This document shows, one piece after another, positions 1 through 6,919 of a DNA stretch of 25,854 nucleotides. Numbering within the stretch: the first letter of the stretch is position 1; each line of letters starts with the position of its first letter. The DNA is from Afipia sp. (lineage in GTDB: Bacteria; Pseudomonadota; Alphaproteobacteria; Rhizobiales; Xanthobacteraceae). Location of the stretch: the NCBI GenBank assembly GCA_020056155.1, contig JAGVII010000696.1, positions 1 to 25,854 of the forward strand, written 5' to 3'. The notes below the pieces were generated by a model that saw only the letters and a list, made by a program, of their open reading frames with translations, ran no database searches and was not told where the DNA came from. The position numbers and the translations under genes are program-made.

Positions 1-832
1 GCGGCAAAGTTGGCAAGGTCTCTGGCATCCGGAAACTGAGATCGCTTCCCCACAGACCCATGAGCCGGGCCAGCCGTTCGCGCGAACTTGTCGCCTCTTG
101 CCGCGTGGAAGCAAGATCCGCTGTCGTTTCGGCGTAGAACACCTGCTCGCGGGCCTGATCGAGCTTGTTGAGTGAACCGGTCTCTCCGAGCTTCTGGGCA
201 AGCTTGGCGGTGGACTCCGCCGTCGACTTGGCATCGGTGAGCAGTCCAACAAGTTCGTTGGCAGCGACCGTCCGGTAATATGACCGCCGGACATCGGCCG
301 CCAGCCTCAGCGTTTCAAGCACAGCCCGCAGTTGCGCCTGCTGGAAGCGTTGACGCGCGATCTCGGAGCGGAACGGAAGCGTCGCCAACGCCAGGATATC
401 ACCGACGACTTGACGTTCGATCTCGACAGCACCGTTGCCCGCAATTCGCGAAATCGAGAAAGTTGGATTGGGTGGAAGGCTCTCCTGAACAAAATCGACT
501 TCCGCCAGCGCCAATTCATTGTAGGCGGCTTGAAGACCTCTGTTGTTTAGCAGAGCAACCTGAACCGCGGTGTCCACGGTCAATGGGCGGCGAAGCAACC
601 GTTGCACCGCGCTGCGAGCCCACTCCGCATCTTCGCCGCTGCGAATAGACACCACGTCCTTTTTGATTGTCTCGCCCGCAACACTGGCGACGACTGCCAT
701 TCCACCATCGGGTGAAAAGGTTGCGCATCCTGATAGCGCAAACATTGAAATAAGCGCGGCCACACACGCCGCCTTCGATCGGAACGGATTCGTAACGACA
801 ACCAACGGTACGATCTGGAGGGTTCGGTTCAT
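1..832 (-). CDS. TolC-family outer-membrane efflux lipoprotein (3' end outside window)
   Basis: This is the N-terminal 277 residues of a TolC/CusC-type outer-membrane factor, which forms the outer-membrane channel of a metal or drug efflux pump. I translated it directly from the minus strand; the frame stays open to base 1, so the C-terminus lies outside the window. The start ATG at 832 has an AGGAG-type ribosome site about 7 bases upstream and lies 9 bases after the stop of the preceding small lipoprotein gene. A hydrophobic stretch ends in the lipobox LSGC (Cys36), so the mature protein should be lipidated. Then come a motif of the type TVDTAVQVALLNNRGLQAAY and long heptad-like Ala/Gln/Leu helices (about residues 160-260), as expected for the TolC coiled barrel. 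No RND pump or adaptor is adjacent on this side. In related copper loci, as I recall them, such a gene precedes a multicopper oxidase. The substrate is inferred to be copper from the CsoR context. Confidence 0.85.
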   Translation of the reverse strand, partial: MNRTLQIVPLVVVTNPFRSKAACVAALISMFALSGCATFSPDGGMAVVASVAGETIKKDVVSIRSGEDAEWARSAVQRLLRRPLTVDTAVQVALLNNRGLQAAYNELALAEVDFVQESLPPNPTFSISRIAGNGAVEIERQVVGDILALATLPFRSEIARQRFQQAQLRAVLETLRLAADVRRSYYRTVAANELVGLLTDAKSTAESTAKLAQKLGETGSLNKLDQAREQVFYAETTADLASTRQEATSSRERLARLMGLWGSDLSFRMPETLPTLP

Positions 833-841
833 CGCGCGCTC

Positions 842-1135
842 CTATTGCCCGGACTTCGGTTTCGGAGCGACGCGTTCGTTCTGCTCACGCCACGACGTCG
901 GAGCGGTTGGGCGAAGACTTGTGTAGGGAGCCACCGTCGATCGATAACCGACACCAGCGACCTTCACGCCGGGGTCAGCAGGATCGGCGCCAACTAGCGG
1001 CACCGTTGTCAGCACGCATCCTCCCAGGGTGACGGCCGCGACGGCCACTCCCGCAAGGATCCCGAATCTGCATCTATTGAATTGTCCAGCCACCGAATGA
1101 ACGGCGGCGAAGTTCGCCCCAAACTGCGCAAGCAT
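842..1135 (-). CDS. small exported lipoprotein of the copper locus
   Basis: This encodes a 97-residue protein. A basic N-terminal region is followed by a hydrophobic segment (about residues 25-38) ending in the lipobox LGGC with Cys40, so it should be processed by signal peptidase II and lipidated. The mature part is about 57 residues and contains a Gly/Val/Pro-rich stretch and a polar, basic C-terminus; I see no catalytic motif or metal-binding cluster. An AGGGA ribosome site sits about 7 bases before the ATG at 1135. The stop is 9 bases upstream of the TolC-type gene, so the two are very probably cotranscribed and may act together in the outer envelope. I do not recognise a named family. 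The lipoprotein call is solid from the sequence; a role in copper efflux is only inferred from its neighbours. Confidence 0.7.
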   Translation of the reverse strand: MLAQFGANFAAVHSVAGQFNRCRFGILAGVAVAAVTLGGCVLTTVPLVGADPADPGVKVAGVGYRSTVAPYTSLRPTAPTSWREQNERVAPKPKSGQ

Positions 1136-1211
1136 GATTTTTCCCTGAACTGCCGATGAATCACAGGTACACGTGCCCTCAACGGGCGCGGCACCACGTT
1201 ATTCCGTCAGG

Positions 1212-1694
1212 TCAGGAGATGGGAGGGCGGTAATGCCGAGGGGGCGCGTTATCGGCAAGATGTCGATAGATCTCGGACGCAGAATGCGACTTCGGCGGAG
1301 AGGGTTCACTGATTTCCACGAAGGTCGCAGGCAATGCACTGATGCACACCATGCCGCAGCATTGCGTCCCGGAAGACTTGTGGTTCGCGGGGGCTGGCGT
1401 TTCGTCAGTGATCAATGCCGGATCGTCAGAATTGTCCGATTTGCTGAAATGGCTGTGCCCGCCGGGATGTTCGTGCACGTGGCCATCCCTATGAACGTGC
1501 TGCGAAGTGCTGTCGCCTGATTGATGAACGTGAATGATGCCGAGCTCGTGGCTCGCGTCCGTGAGGCACGGCGCCGCACGGGATCCGTCGCTTAATGCGA
1601 ACGAGAGGCCCGGCGCCAATACGCAAAGCAAATAGACCAAGGCGAGCAACCACCCTGCTCTCAATCGCTTCGCACTGGTCAAACGCACAAACAT
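1212..1694 (-). CDS. His-rich exported metal-associated protein
   Basis: A 160-residue protein with an N-terminal hydrophobic segment (about residues 14-34) that serves as a signal peptide or anchor. It is followed by a histidine-rich stretch (about residues 55-82, with repeated HVH and GHxH patterns) and then a Cys cluster GTQCCGMVC (about 109-117). The C-terminus is Pro-rich and ends RPPIS. The His and Cys clusters suggest periplasmic metal binding or buffering. It lies 109 bases downstream of csoR on the same strand and 76 bases upstream of the small lipoprotein, so it probably belongs to a csoR-led operon. Its layout (short hydrophobic N-terminus, His/Cys centre, Pro-rich tail) resembles the protein at 23903-24271 that heads the czc operon and is reminiscent of DUF2946-type proteins. 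Family membership is a guess; the sequence features are direct. Confidence 0.7.
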   Translation of the reverse strand: MFVRLTSAKRLRAGWLLALVYLLCVLAPGLSFALSDGSRAAPCLTDASHELGIIHVHQSGDSTSQHVHRDGHVHEHPGGHSHFSKSDNSDDPALITDETPAPANHKSSGTQCCGMVCISALPATFVEISEPSPPKSHSASEIYRHLADNAPPRHYRPPIS

Positions 1695-1803
1695 CTAGTC
1701 TTTAATCTCGCGACTTGAACACGATGTCATGCGGGAGCTTACGAGGAAACCGTTCCGCCGCCAAGCGCGAACATCCGATGTGATAAAGTTCCGTTGCCTG
1801 CCC

Positions 1804-2079
1804 TCATCGGTCCGCTCGCCCGACAACCGCCATGAGTTCAGCAATCTTTTTGCGCTGATCGGCCTTATCGCCGCTCGCAATCGCATGCTCTACGCAATGG
1901 GATACGTGATCTTTCAGCACCTCTTCTTCGACGCGCCGCAGTGCGGCACGAACTGCGGAGATCTGCGTTACGATATCGATGCAATAGCGATCTTCATCCA
2001 CCATCTTGGCGAGACCGCGGACCTGGCCCTCGATGCGGCTAAGCCGTTTTTGGCAGGAACTCTTGATGTCTTTTCGCAT
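1804..2079 (-). CDS. csoR: CsoR-family copper-sensing transcriptional repressor
   Basis: A 91-residue DUF156/CsoR-RcnR-FrmR family protein. The ATG at 2079 gives the usual family length and begins MRKDIKSSCQKRLSRIEGQV; a longer reading from a TTG at 2154 would overlap the operator and the divergent gene, so I rejected it. The conserved helix motif RLSRIEGQVRGL is present near the N-terminus. The three ligands of copper-type CsoR are recognisable as Cys33, His58 and Cys62, with the same spacing (25 and 4) as Cys36-His61-Cys65 of Mycobacterium tuberculosis CsoR. Family members bind GC-rich palindromic operators without metal and release DNA on binding Cu(I). Here the gene diverges from a Cu(+) ATPase, with a palindrome between them. 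It probably represses both the ATPase and its own operon. Confidence 0.92.
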   Translation of the reverse strand: MRKDIKSSCQKRLSRIEGQVRGLAKMVDEDRYCIDIVTQISAVRAALRRVEEEVLKDHVSHCVEHAIASGDKADQRKKIAELMAVVGRADR

Positions 2080-2086
2080 GCCAACT

Positions 2087-2107
2087 ATATACCCCTCCCC
2101 GGTATAT
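2087..2107. promoter_or_regulatory. CsoR operator palindrome between csoR and the copper ATPase
   Basis: The 53-base gap between the two divergent start codons contains a perfect inverted repeat: ATATACC (2087-2093) and GGTATAT (2101-2107), separated by the C-rich heptamer CCTCCCC. The AT-rich outer arms around a C/G-rich core match the general shape of published CsoR operators. Because the gap is so short, binding here would cover the promoters of both genes. The palindrome is seen directly; binding by this CsoR is inferred from family knowledge. Confidence 0.75.
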
Positions 2108-2132
2108 GCTGCAACCGCCAATGGAGATTTAG

Positions 2133-4601
2133 ATGACGGAATCCGGAAAAACAAAATCGGACGAAGCAGCTAAGGATTCCGAGAGCTGTTGCTCGCCCAA
2201 GACGACGACCGCTGTAGCCGCGACTGCTGGAAAGTCCGGATGCTGCGGCGGAGGTCATGATCATTCTGGCCATCATGGCCATGGCGATCGTCATCCGCAT
2301 GACACTGCCGATCCTTCGACGGTCGTAGATCCGGTCTGCGGAATGCGTGTCGATCCGGCGACCAGCAAGCACCGGTTTGAGCATCGCAGCCATACCTATC
2401 ATTTCTGCTCGGCGAGCTGCCGGACCAAGTTCGCCGCCGCTCCGGAGCAATACCTCGACAAATCCCGACCGCAAGCGAACGTAGCGGAAGGGACGATCTA
2501 TACCTGTCCGATGCATCCCGAGATCCGTCAGATCGGACCTGGGAACTGCCCCATCTGCGGAATGGCACTTGAGCCCGAACTAGCCACTGCGGACGCTGCA
2601 CCCAATCCCGAACTGGCCGACATGACCCGGCGCTTCTGGGTGGGACTTGCGTTGGCGTTGCCGGCTGTCGTGTTGGAGATGGGAGGCCACTTGGTCGGTA
2701 GCCATCGCTGGGTGGATCAGACCCTGTCGAACTGGATCCAGCTTGTGTTTGCCACTCCCGTGGTCCTCTGGGCGGGGTGGCCGTTGTTCGTGCGTGGCTG
2801 GCAGTCGCTGGTCACGCGCAATCTCAACATGTTCACGTTGATCGCGATGGGCGTCGGCGTCGCCTATGCCTACAGCGTGGTCGCGACCATTGCTCCTGGC
2901 ATCTTCCCGCCGACGTTCCGCGGCCACGATGGCGCTGTCGCGGTCTACTTCGAGGCCGCAGCGGTCATTACCGTGCTGGTTCTGCTCGGCCAGGTTCTGG
3001 AGTTGCGTGCCCGCGAGGCCACGTCCGGAGCGATCAAGGCCCTGCTCGATCTCGCGCCAAAGAGCGCCCGCCGGGTAGACGAAAGCGGTGCGGACCAAGA
3101 GGTCCCGCTCGACAGCTTGAACGTAGGCGACAAACTGCGCGTCCGTCCTGGTGAAAAGGTGCCGGTCGACGGCACCATTCTTGAGGGGCGCTCATCGCTC
3201 GATGAATCGTTGGTGACCGGTGAATCGATGCCGGTCACCAAGGAGACCGGCGCCAAGGTGATCGCCGGCACGCTCAATCAATCCGGCAGCTTCGTGATGC
3301 AGGCTGAGAAGGTCGGACGCGACACGCTGCTTTCCCAAATCGTGCAAATGGTCGCACAAGCGCAGCGTTCGCGTGCGCCGATCCAGCGCCTTGCCGATCA
3401 GGTCGCCGGCTGGTTTGTGCCGGCCGTCATCGTTGTGGCGCTTGTCGCCTTTAGCGCCTGGGCGCTTTTTGGACCGGAACCGCCTCTGGCATTCGGCCTC
3501 GTCGCGGCGGTCAGCGTCCTTATCATCGCGTGCCCTTGTGCGCTGGGACTTGCCACGCCGATGTCGATCATGGTCGGCGTTGGGCGCGGCGCCCAGGTGG
3601 GCGTATTGATCAAGAACGCCGAAGCGCTCGAGCGAATGGAGAAGGTCGACACGCTGGTGGTCGACAAGACAGGAACGCTGACTGAAGGTAAGCCGAAGGT
3701 CGTTTCGATCGTCCCTGCCGCCGGATTTGAGGAAGCTGATATTCTACGGCTGGCAGCCAGCGTCGAGCGGTCAAGCGAACATCCACTCGCCGACGCGATC
3801 GTCCGGGCGGCGAGTGAGCGAAATTTGACATTTACTGATGTGGAGGAGTTCGACTCCCCGACCGGTAAGGGGGTGACCGGCAAAGTCGAAGGCAAAACGA
3901 TGCTGCTGGGCAATGCGACTTTCCTGAAATCCTTAGGCATCGACACAAATGCATTGGAGCCACAAGCCGAAAAAATGCGCGGCGAAGGTGCAACCGTTAT
4001 CAATATCGCGATCGATGGAAAGTTGGCGGGACTCTTCGCGATCGCCGATCCGGTCAAGCAATCCACCCCGGATGCCTTGAAGGCGCTGGCCGCAGAAGGC
4101 ATTCAGGTCATCATGTTGACCGGAGACAACCGGACTACGGCCAATGCGGTTGCAAGACAGCTTGGTATCGCTGACGTCGAGGCAGAAGTCCTTCCTGACC
4201 AAAAGAGCGCGGTCGTAAGTAAGCTGCAGAAGGCCGGACGCATCGTCGCAATGGCGGGCGACGGGGTGAACGACGCCCCTGCCCTTGCCGCGGCAGAAGT
4301 TGGTATTGCCATGGGGACTGGTACCGACGTCGCGATGGAAAGCGCGGGCGTGACGCTGTTGAAGGGCGACTTGGGCGGCATTGTTCGCGCCCGCCGTTTG
4401 TCGCAGGCAACGATGCGCAACATTCGCCAAAACCTCTTCTTTGCGTTCATTTACAACGCCGCTGGCATCCCGATCGCAGCGGGCATCCTCTATCCGACGT
4501 TCGGATTGCTGCTTTCGCCCATTATTGCTGCGGCGGCCATGGCGCTCTCGTCGGTGAGCGTCGTCGGCAACGCGCTGCGGCTGCGAAGAACCCACCTCTG
4601 A
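2133..4601 (+). CDS. copA: Cu(+)-translocating P1B-type ATPase with YHS and heavy-metal-binding N-terminal domains
   Basis: An 822-residue inner-membrane copper exporter. The ATG at 2133 follows a GGAG site 6 bases upstream. The N-terminus carries Cys pairs (CC at 19-20 and 37-38), a His-rich run (about 41-56), a YHS domain (about 64-108, with VDPVCGM and FCSASC) and a heavy-metal-binding domain (about 122-146, with YTCPMHPEI and CPICGMAL). The catalytic core shows TGES (362-365) in the actuator domain, the membrane metal site CPC (467-469) in [11 protein letters not shown], the phosphorylation motif DKTGT (511-515), an HP dipeptide (SSEHPLAD), TGDN and GDGVNDAP. The tail has FIYNAAGIP and [14 protein letters not shown], the Tyr-Asn and Met-Ser-Ser signatures of Cu(+)/Ag(+) P1B-1 pumps. 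It lacks the common N-terminal HMA (CxxC ferredoxin-like) domain and instead resembles YHS/HMBD-type (SilP-like) copper ATPases. It diverges from csoR over a shared operator, so copper induction is expected. Confidence 0.95.
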   Translation: MTESGKTKSDEAAKDSESCCSPKTTTAVAATAGKSGCCGGGHDHSGHHGHGDRHPHDTADPSTVVDPVCGMRVDPATSKHRFEHRSHTYHFCSASCRTKFAAAPEQYLDKSRPQANVAEGTIYTCPMHPEIRQIGPGNCPICGMALEPELATADAAPNPELADMTRRFWVGLALALPAVVLEMGGHLVGSHRWVDQTLSNWIQLVFATPVVLWAGWPLFVRGWQSLVTRNLNMFTLIAMGVGVAYAYSVVATIAPGIFPPTFRGHDGAVAVYFEAAAVITVLVLLGQVLELRAREATSGAIKALLDLAPKSARRVDESGADQEVPLDSLNVGDKLRVRPGEKVPVDGTILEGRSSLDESLVTGESMPVTKETGAKVIAGTLNQSGSFVMQAEKVGRDTLLSQIVQMVAQAQRSRAPIQRLADQVAGWFVPAVIVVALVAFSAWALFGPEPPLAFGLVAAVSVLIIACPCALGLATPMSIMVGVGRGAQVGVLIKNAEALERMEKVDTLVVDKTGTLTEGKPKVVSIVPAAGFEEADILRLAASVERSSEHPLADAIVRAASERNLTFTDVEEFDSPTGKGVTGKVEGKTMLLGNATFLKSLGIDTNALEPQAEKMRGEGATVINIAIDGKLAGLFAIADPVKQSTPDALKALAAEGIQVIMLTGDNRTTANAVARQLGIADVEAEVLPDQKSAVVSKLQKAGRIVAMAGDGVNDAPALAAAEVGIAMGTGTDVAMESAGVTLLKGDLGGIVRARRLSQATMRNIRQNLFFAFIYNAAGIPIAAGILYPTFGLLLSPIIAAAAMALSSVSVVGNALRLRRTHL

Positions 4602-5152
4602 TCGAGATGAACTTCCTGTCTACGCTCGGCGATCTGGTTGTCGCGACGCCGCTGAGCCGAAGCGCCGCAAAATCCGAAAGCAGATGAGGCCGCAGCCGAG
4701 CGCATAGTTGATATGGCGGTGCTCCATCATGATGGCCGCTGCAGGTGCGCACAGAACGCGCTCCGCCCTTGCCGCTTCCCTGCGGTCAGGATAAGCGCAA
4801 GATGGCAGTGGCGTAGACCCGCACCATCGTCATCCGGAAGATGATGAAGTTTTTCGCCAAATAGCGGCACGATCAGCAGCAGCGCGAACACGACCAGTGC
4901 CGCGGTCATTCCGACCGTCACCGATTTCAAAACAGCTGCGAGAGGCTTGGAAACGGAGTCCAGAACTACCTGCCGGTTGAATGAACAACGGATGAATTGA
5001 TCCGCCATGCTTCGTTCACAATCGCGCTGCGACAATTAGACATAATGCAAAAGTGCGGCCTACCATAAATTGGACCTGCCGTTCTGGATATGGTTGCGCT
5101 GAAGCGCCGAACGGGCGCTAGCTAGAGGCTTCCGGCCCAAGAGGAGGAAAAA
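4602..5152. other. 551-base stretch without a convincing gene, except a weak membrane ORF
   Basis: Between the copper ATPase and the Gly/His-repeat protein I see no recognisable gene family, RNA gene or strong terminator. The minus strand holds a 102-codon ORF (listed separately) followed, with an ATGA overlap, by a 36-codon ORF (4620-4730). Neither has a recognisable homologue, and both may be remnants. The last 15 bases carry the ribosome site of the gene at 5153. Confidence 0.4.
4727..5035 (-). CDS. hypothetical small membrane protein (doubtful)
   Basis: A 102-codon ORF with one strongly hydrophobic segment (MTAALVVFALLLIVPLF, about residues 43-59) flanked by an amphipathic N-terminal part and followed by an acidic and His-containing patch (HHLPDDDGAGLRHCHLAL). 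Starting at the internal Met of MADQF would give about 93 residues. I do not recognise the family. The hydrophobic helix argues against pure noise, but I see no strong ribosome site, and the last 30 residues look unlike a conserved protein, so a frameshifted or decayed gene is possible. Its strand is opposite to the copper ATPase and to the repeat protein. Confidence 0.3.
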   Translation of the reverse strand: MSQRDCERSMADQFIRCSFNRQVVLDSVSKPLAAVLKSVTVGMTAALVVFALLLIVPLFGEKLHHLPDDDGAGLRHCHLALILTAGKRQGRSAFCAHLQRPS

Positions 5153-5506
5153 ATGCGTCGTTTGATTTTTGCAGCTACGGCTGTGGCGGCACTCGCCGGC
5201 GCAGGATCGCTCGTCAGCACGCGGGCAGACGCGATGCCGAGAACTGGTGGACTGGGCGCATCGGTTGCAAATGAGCTCACCGAACAGGTGCGTCTGGTAT
5301 GTCGGCGAACATGGAACGGCTATCGCTGGGTCCGGGCCTGCTATGAAACGGGTCCCCGCTACTATGACAGCGGTCCAGGCTACTATTACGGCGGCGGACC
5401 GAGCATTTACTTTGGTGGCGGAGGATTCTCCCATCACGGGGGCCACCACGGTGGGCATCACGGCGGCCACCATGGTGGGCATCACGGCGGCCACGGCCAC
5501 CACTAG
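5153..5506 (+). CDS. secreted Gly/His-repeat protein, putative periplasmic metal binder
   Basis: A 117-residue protein with a clear Sec signal peptide: basic MRR, a hydrophobic Ala/Leu core, and likely cleavage after ADA near residue 27. The mature part has a Cys/Trp/Tyr section (VRLVCRRTWNGYRWVRACYE) of a type common in small exported rhizobial proteins. A Tyr/Gly-rich segment follows, then a C-terminal tail of about 25 residues made almost only of Gly and His in GGHH units. The GAGGAGG ribosome site about 6 bases before the ATG is near-perfect. The His tail predicts binding of Cu, Zn or Ni. The gene sits downstream of the copper ATPase on the same strand but 551 bases away, so it probably has its own promoter. 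The signal peptide and repeats are direct observations; metal buffering is inferred. Confidence 0.8.
   Translation: MRRLIFAATAVAALAGAGSLVSTRADAMPRTGGLGASVANELTEQVRLVCRRTWNGYRWVRACYETGPRYYDSGPGYYYGGGPSIYFGGGGFSHHGGHHGGHHGGHHGGHHGGHGHH
5437..5503 (+). repeat. in-frame 24-base tandem repeat encoding GGHHGGHH
   Basis: The 3' end of the secreted protein gene contains nearly identical 24-base units (GGCCACCAYGGTGGGCATCACGGC in two successive copies, shown here only to give the unit) followed by a shorter partial copy before the stop. Such arrays can expand or contract by slippage in multiples of 12 bases without changing frame. Confidence 0.75.
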
Positions 5507-5817
5507 CATTTTCGAGCTAGCGGATAGAATGGCGCGAAGTTACTAAGGTACGGCGCGAAAGCGAACGTCGCGGACAAGGTGACATGTTCGAGCCATGGAT
5601 GTCATCCAGAACCATAAAAGCCAATTCGGCACGCCAGCCGGACTGGAATGAATGTTTGCGGACCGCAACAACGCGCATTTTCGATCTTCGTGGCGCGCGA
5701 GGCGCAGTCCATCCCTTCGACCCGAAGCACAGAATTCGATCGGACGTCATCGCTGAACGCTGGCAGGTCGTCGCGCCCAACCCCACAATCCTGGCTTTGG
5801 GGGGTGCCTGCCGCAAA
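5507..5817. other. gene scar between the repeat protein and the transposase remnant
   Basis: These 311 bases hold no intact gene. On the minus strand they contain a heavy-metal ATPase HMA fragment (5674-5727, listed separately). Just downstream of that on the minus strand is a 17-base exact match (5626-5642) to the PII-like gene at 21408-21424. The segment 5740-5817 next to the transposase stop probably includes the IS end, but I could not define a terminal inverted repeat. Confidence 0.5.
5674..5727 (-). pseudogene. remnant of the N-terminal HMA domain of a Zn/Cd-type P1B-ATPase
   Basis: Read on the minus strand, this segment encodes LRVEGMDCASRATKIENA, which matches the start of the HMA domain of the intact ATPase in this window (LQVEGMDCASCATKIETA). 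The DNA is also similar over about 50 bases to the intact gene near 17455-17505. The second Cys of the CxxC metal site is Arg here, and the similarity stops after the first helix, so the fragment cannot make a working pump. It lies directly beside a decayed transposase. It is best read as debris of a second metal-ATPase gene. Confidence 0.65.
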
Positions 5818-6483
5818 TCAAATCCGGATATATTTGTGATACAGTCCGCCGATGATTGCACGGCAAAGAATACGCCCTGCTCTCTCAACGGTCCGCGATG
5901 GGGGCGCATCCTTATCCAAGAACAGGTGCGTGCGCGTCTCATTACAGTAATTCATATACGACTGCAGCACATGACGAAGATGCTGCTCGCCGAACACAAC
6001 AACGTACTCAAGGCACTCCCGTCGGATCGAACCGATCAGTCGTTCAGCATATCCGTTTTGCCATGGAGAGCGCAGCGACGTCGGTCGATCGCGAATGCCC
6101 ATTGATCGAAGTCTTCGAATGAAGACCTCGCCATAGGCCCGATCTCGATCCCGGATCAGATAGCGGGGAACTTGCTCCCAGCCGCAAGCTTCCGTCAGTT
6201 GATTTGCGATCCTTTCTGCGGCCGGATGCGCTGTGACGCCAAACCATAGGATCTGTCGTCGACCATGCCCCACAATCAACAAGCCATAAAGCAGACGAAA
6301 CGAAATTATCGGCACGACGAACAGATCCATCGCCGCGATGCCATCGGCATGATTATGAAGGAACGTCTTCCACCCCTGAGATGGCGGGCGTCTTCGCCTG
6401 GCCATATACTTGGCCGCGCTCGTCTGGCCGACCTCGATGCCGAGCTTGAGCAGCTAACCATGGATCCGCGGCGCTCCCCACAG
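5818..6483 (-). pseudogene. decayed integrase-core (rve) transposase
   Basis: The minus strand encodes the C-terminal catalytic core of a DDE transposase with an integrase (rve) fold. The Asp of AMDLFVVP, the Asp of LIRDRDRAYG and the Glu of SPWQNGYAERLIGS form the DDE triad. The segment just upstream, LWGAPRIHG, is in the same frame but is separated from the core by a TAG at 6454-6456, where relatives have a Glu codon (HGELLKLG in the families I recall). Upstream of 6483 the usual N-terminal helix-turn-helix region is not recognisable, so the element has also lost its 5' part. The stop after KYIRI matches the usual end of this rhizobial transposase group. An IS3/IS481-like placement is likely but not certain. 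It is an inactive remnant. Confidence 0.75.
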
Positions 6484-6919
6484 TTTTGGCCGCGAGCTTG
6501 GCGCCATAGCGAACTCTTGTGGGCCGGACGATCGAGCGCTGAGAATGTCAAGCAAGCTCACCGAGTTGAAGGGGATCAAGATCACGACGACTTTGCCTCG
6601 CTGGCAATGGCGATGCGCCGCCCTGATGAACCTATGCAAAATGGACGGCCGGACTCACAGCCTTGCACCTGACGAGTTTGGCCGGAACGATGCAACCGCA
6701 TCGTGGTGACAGCGTACCACCCTGAGTAGGTGATCCGCCGCATCCTGGCCGTCGCCGCGGCCCGTGACCGCGGCGAGTCCGTCTCGCGACCGACTACGCC
6801 AGCACCGTCTGGTCATCTCAGGGTCTTACCAGACATACCGCCACAATTGTCACCGATGCGTCCTTCGATCAACGGGATATCTGCATCGCCCTGAGCCACC
6901 CTGAAGCGCCATCCGATTT
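6484..6919. other. non-coding or unrecognised stretch upstream of the transposase remnant
   Basis: About 436 bases with no convincing gene. A minus-strand ORF continues into the transposase frame up to about 6639, but its residues do not resemble the N-terminus of a transposase I know, so it may be a deletion junction. I see no repeat, RNA gene or clear terminator. Confidence 0.35.

Noticed and set aside
2080..2154. Longer csoR start at a TTG (2154)
   Set aside because: It would translate through the operator and overlap the start of the divergent ATPase; the ATG at 2079 gives the normal family length.
3398..4595. Two long minus-strand frames within the copper ATPase
   Set aside because: They are antisense to the catalytic core of the ATPase; low-complexity translations without motifs.
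5434..5506. Tandem repeat as a possible CRISPR-like or regulatory repeat
   Set aside because: The repeats are contiguous, in frame and encode the Gly/His tail of a secreted protein, so they are coding repeats.
5584..6105. A 173-codon plus-strand frame across the scar and transposase remnant
   Set aside because: The opposite strand carries a recognisable transposase core and an HMA fragment; the plus frame has no family resemblance.
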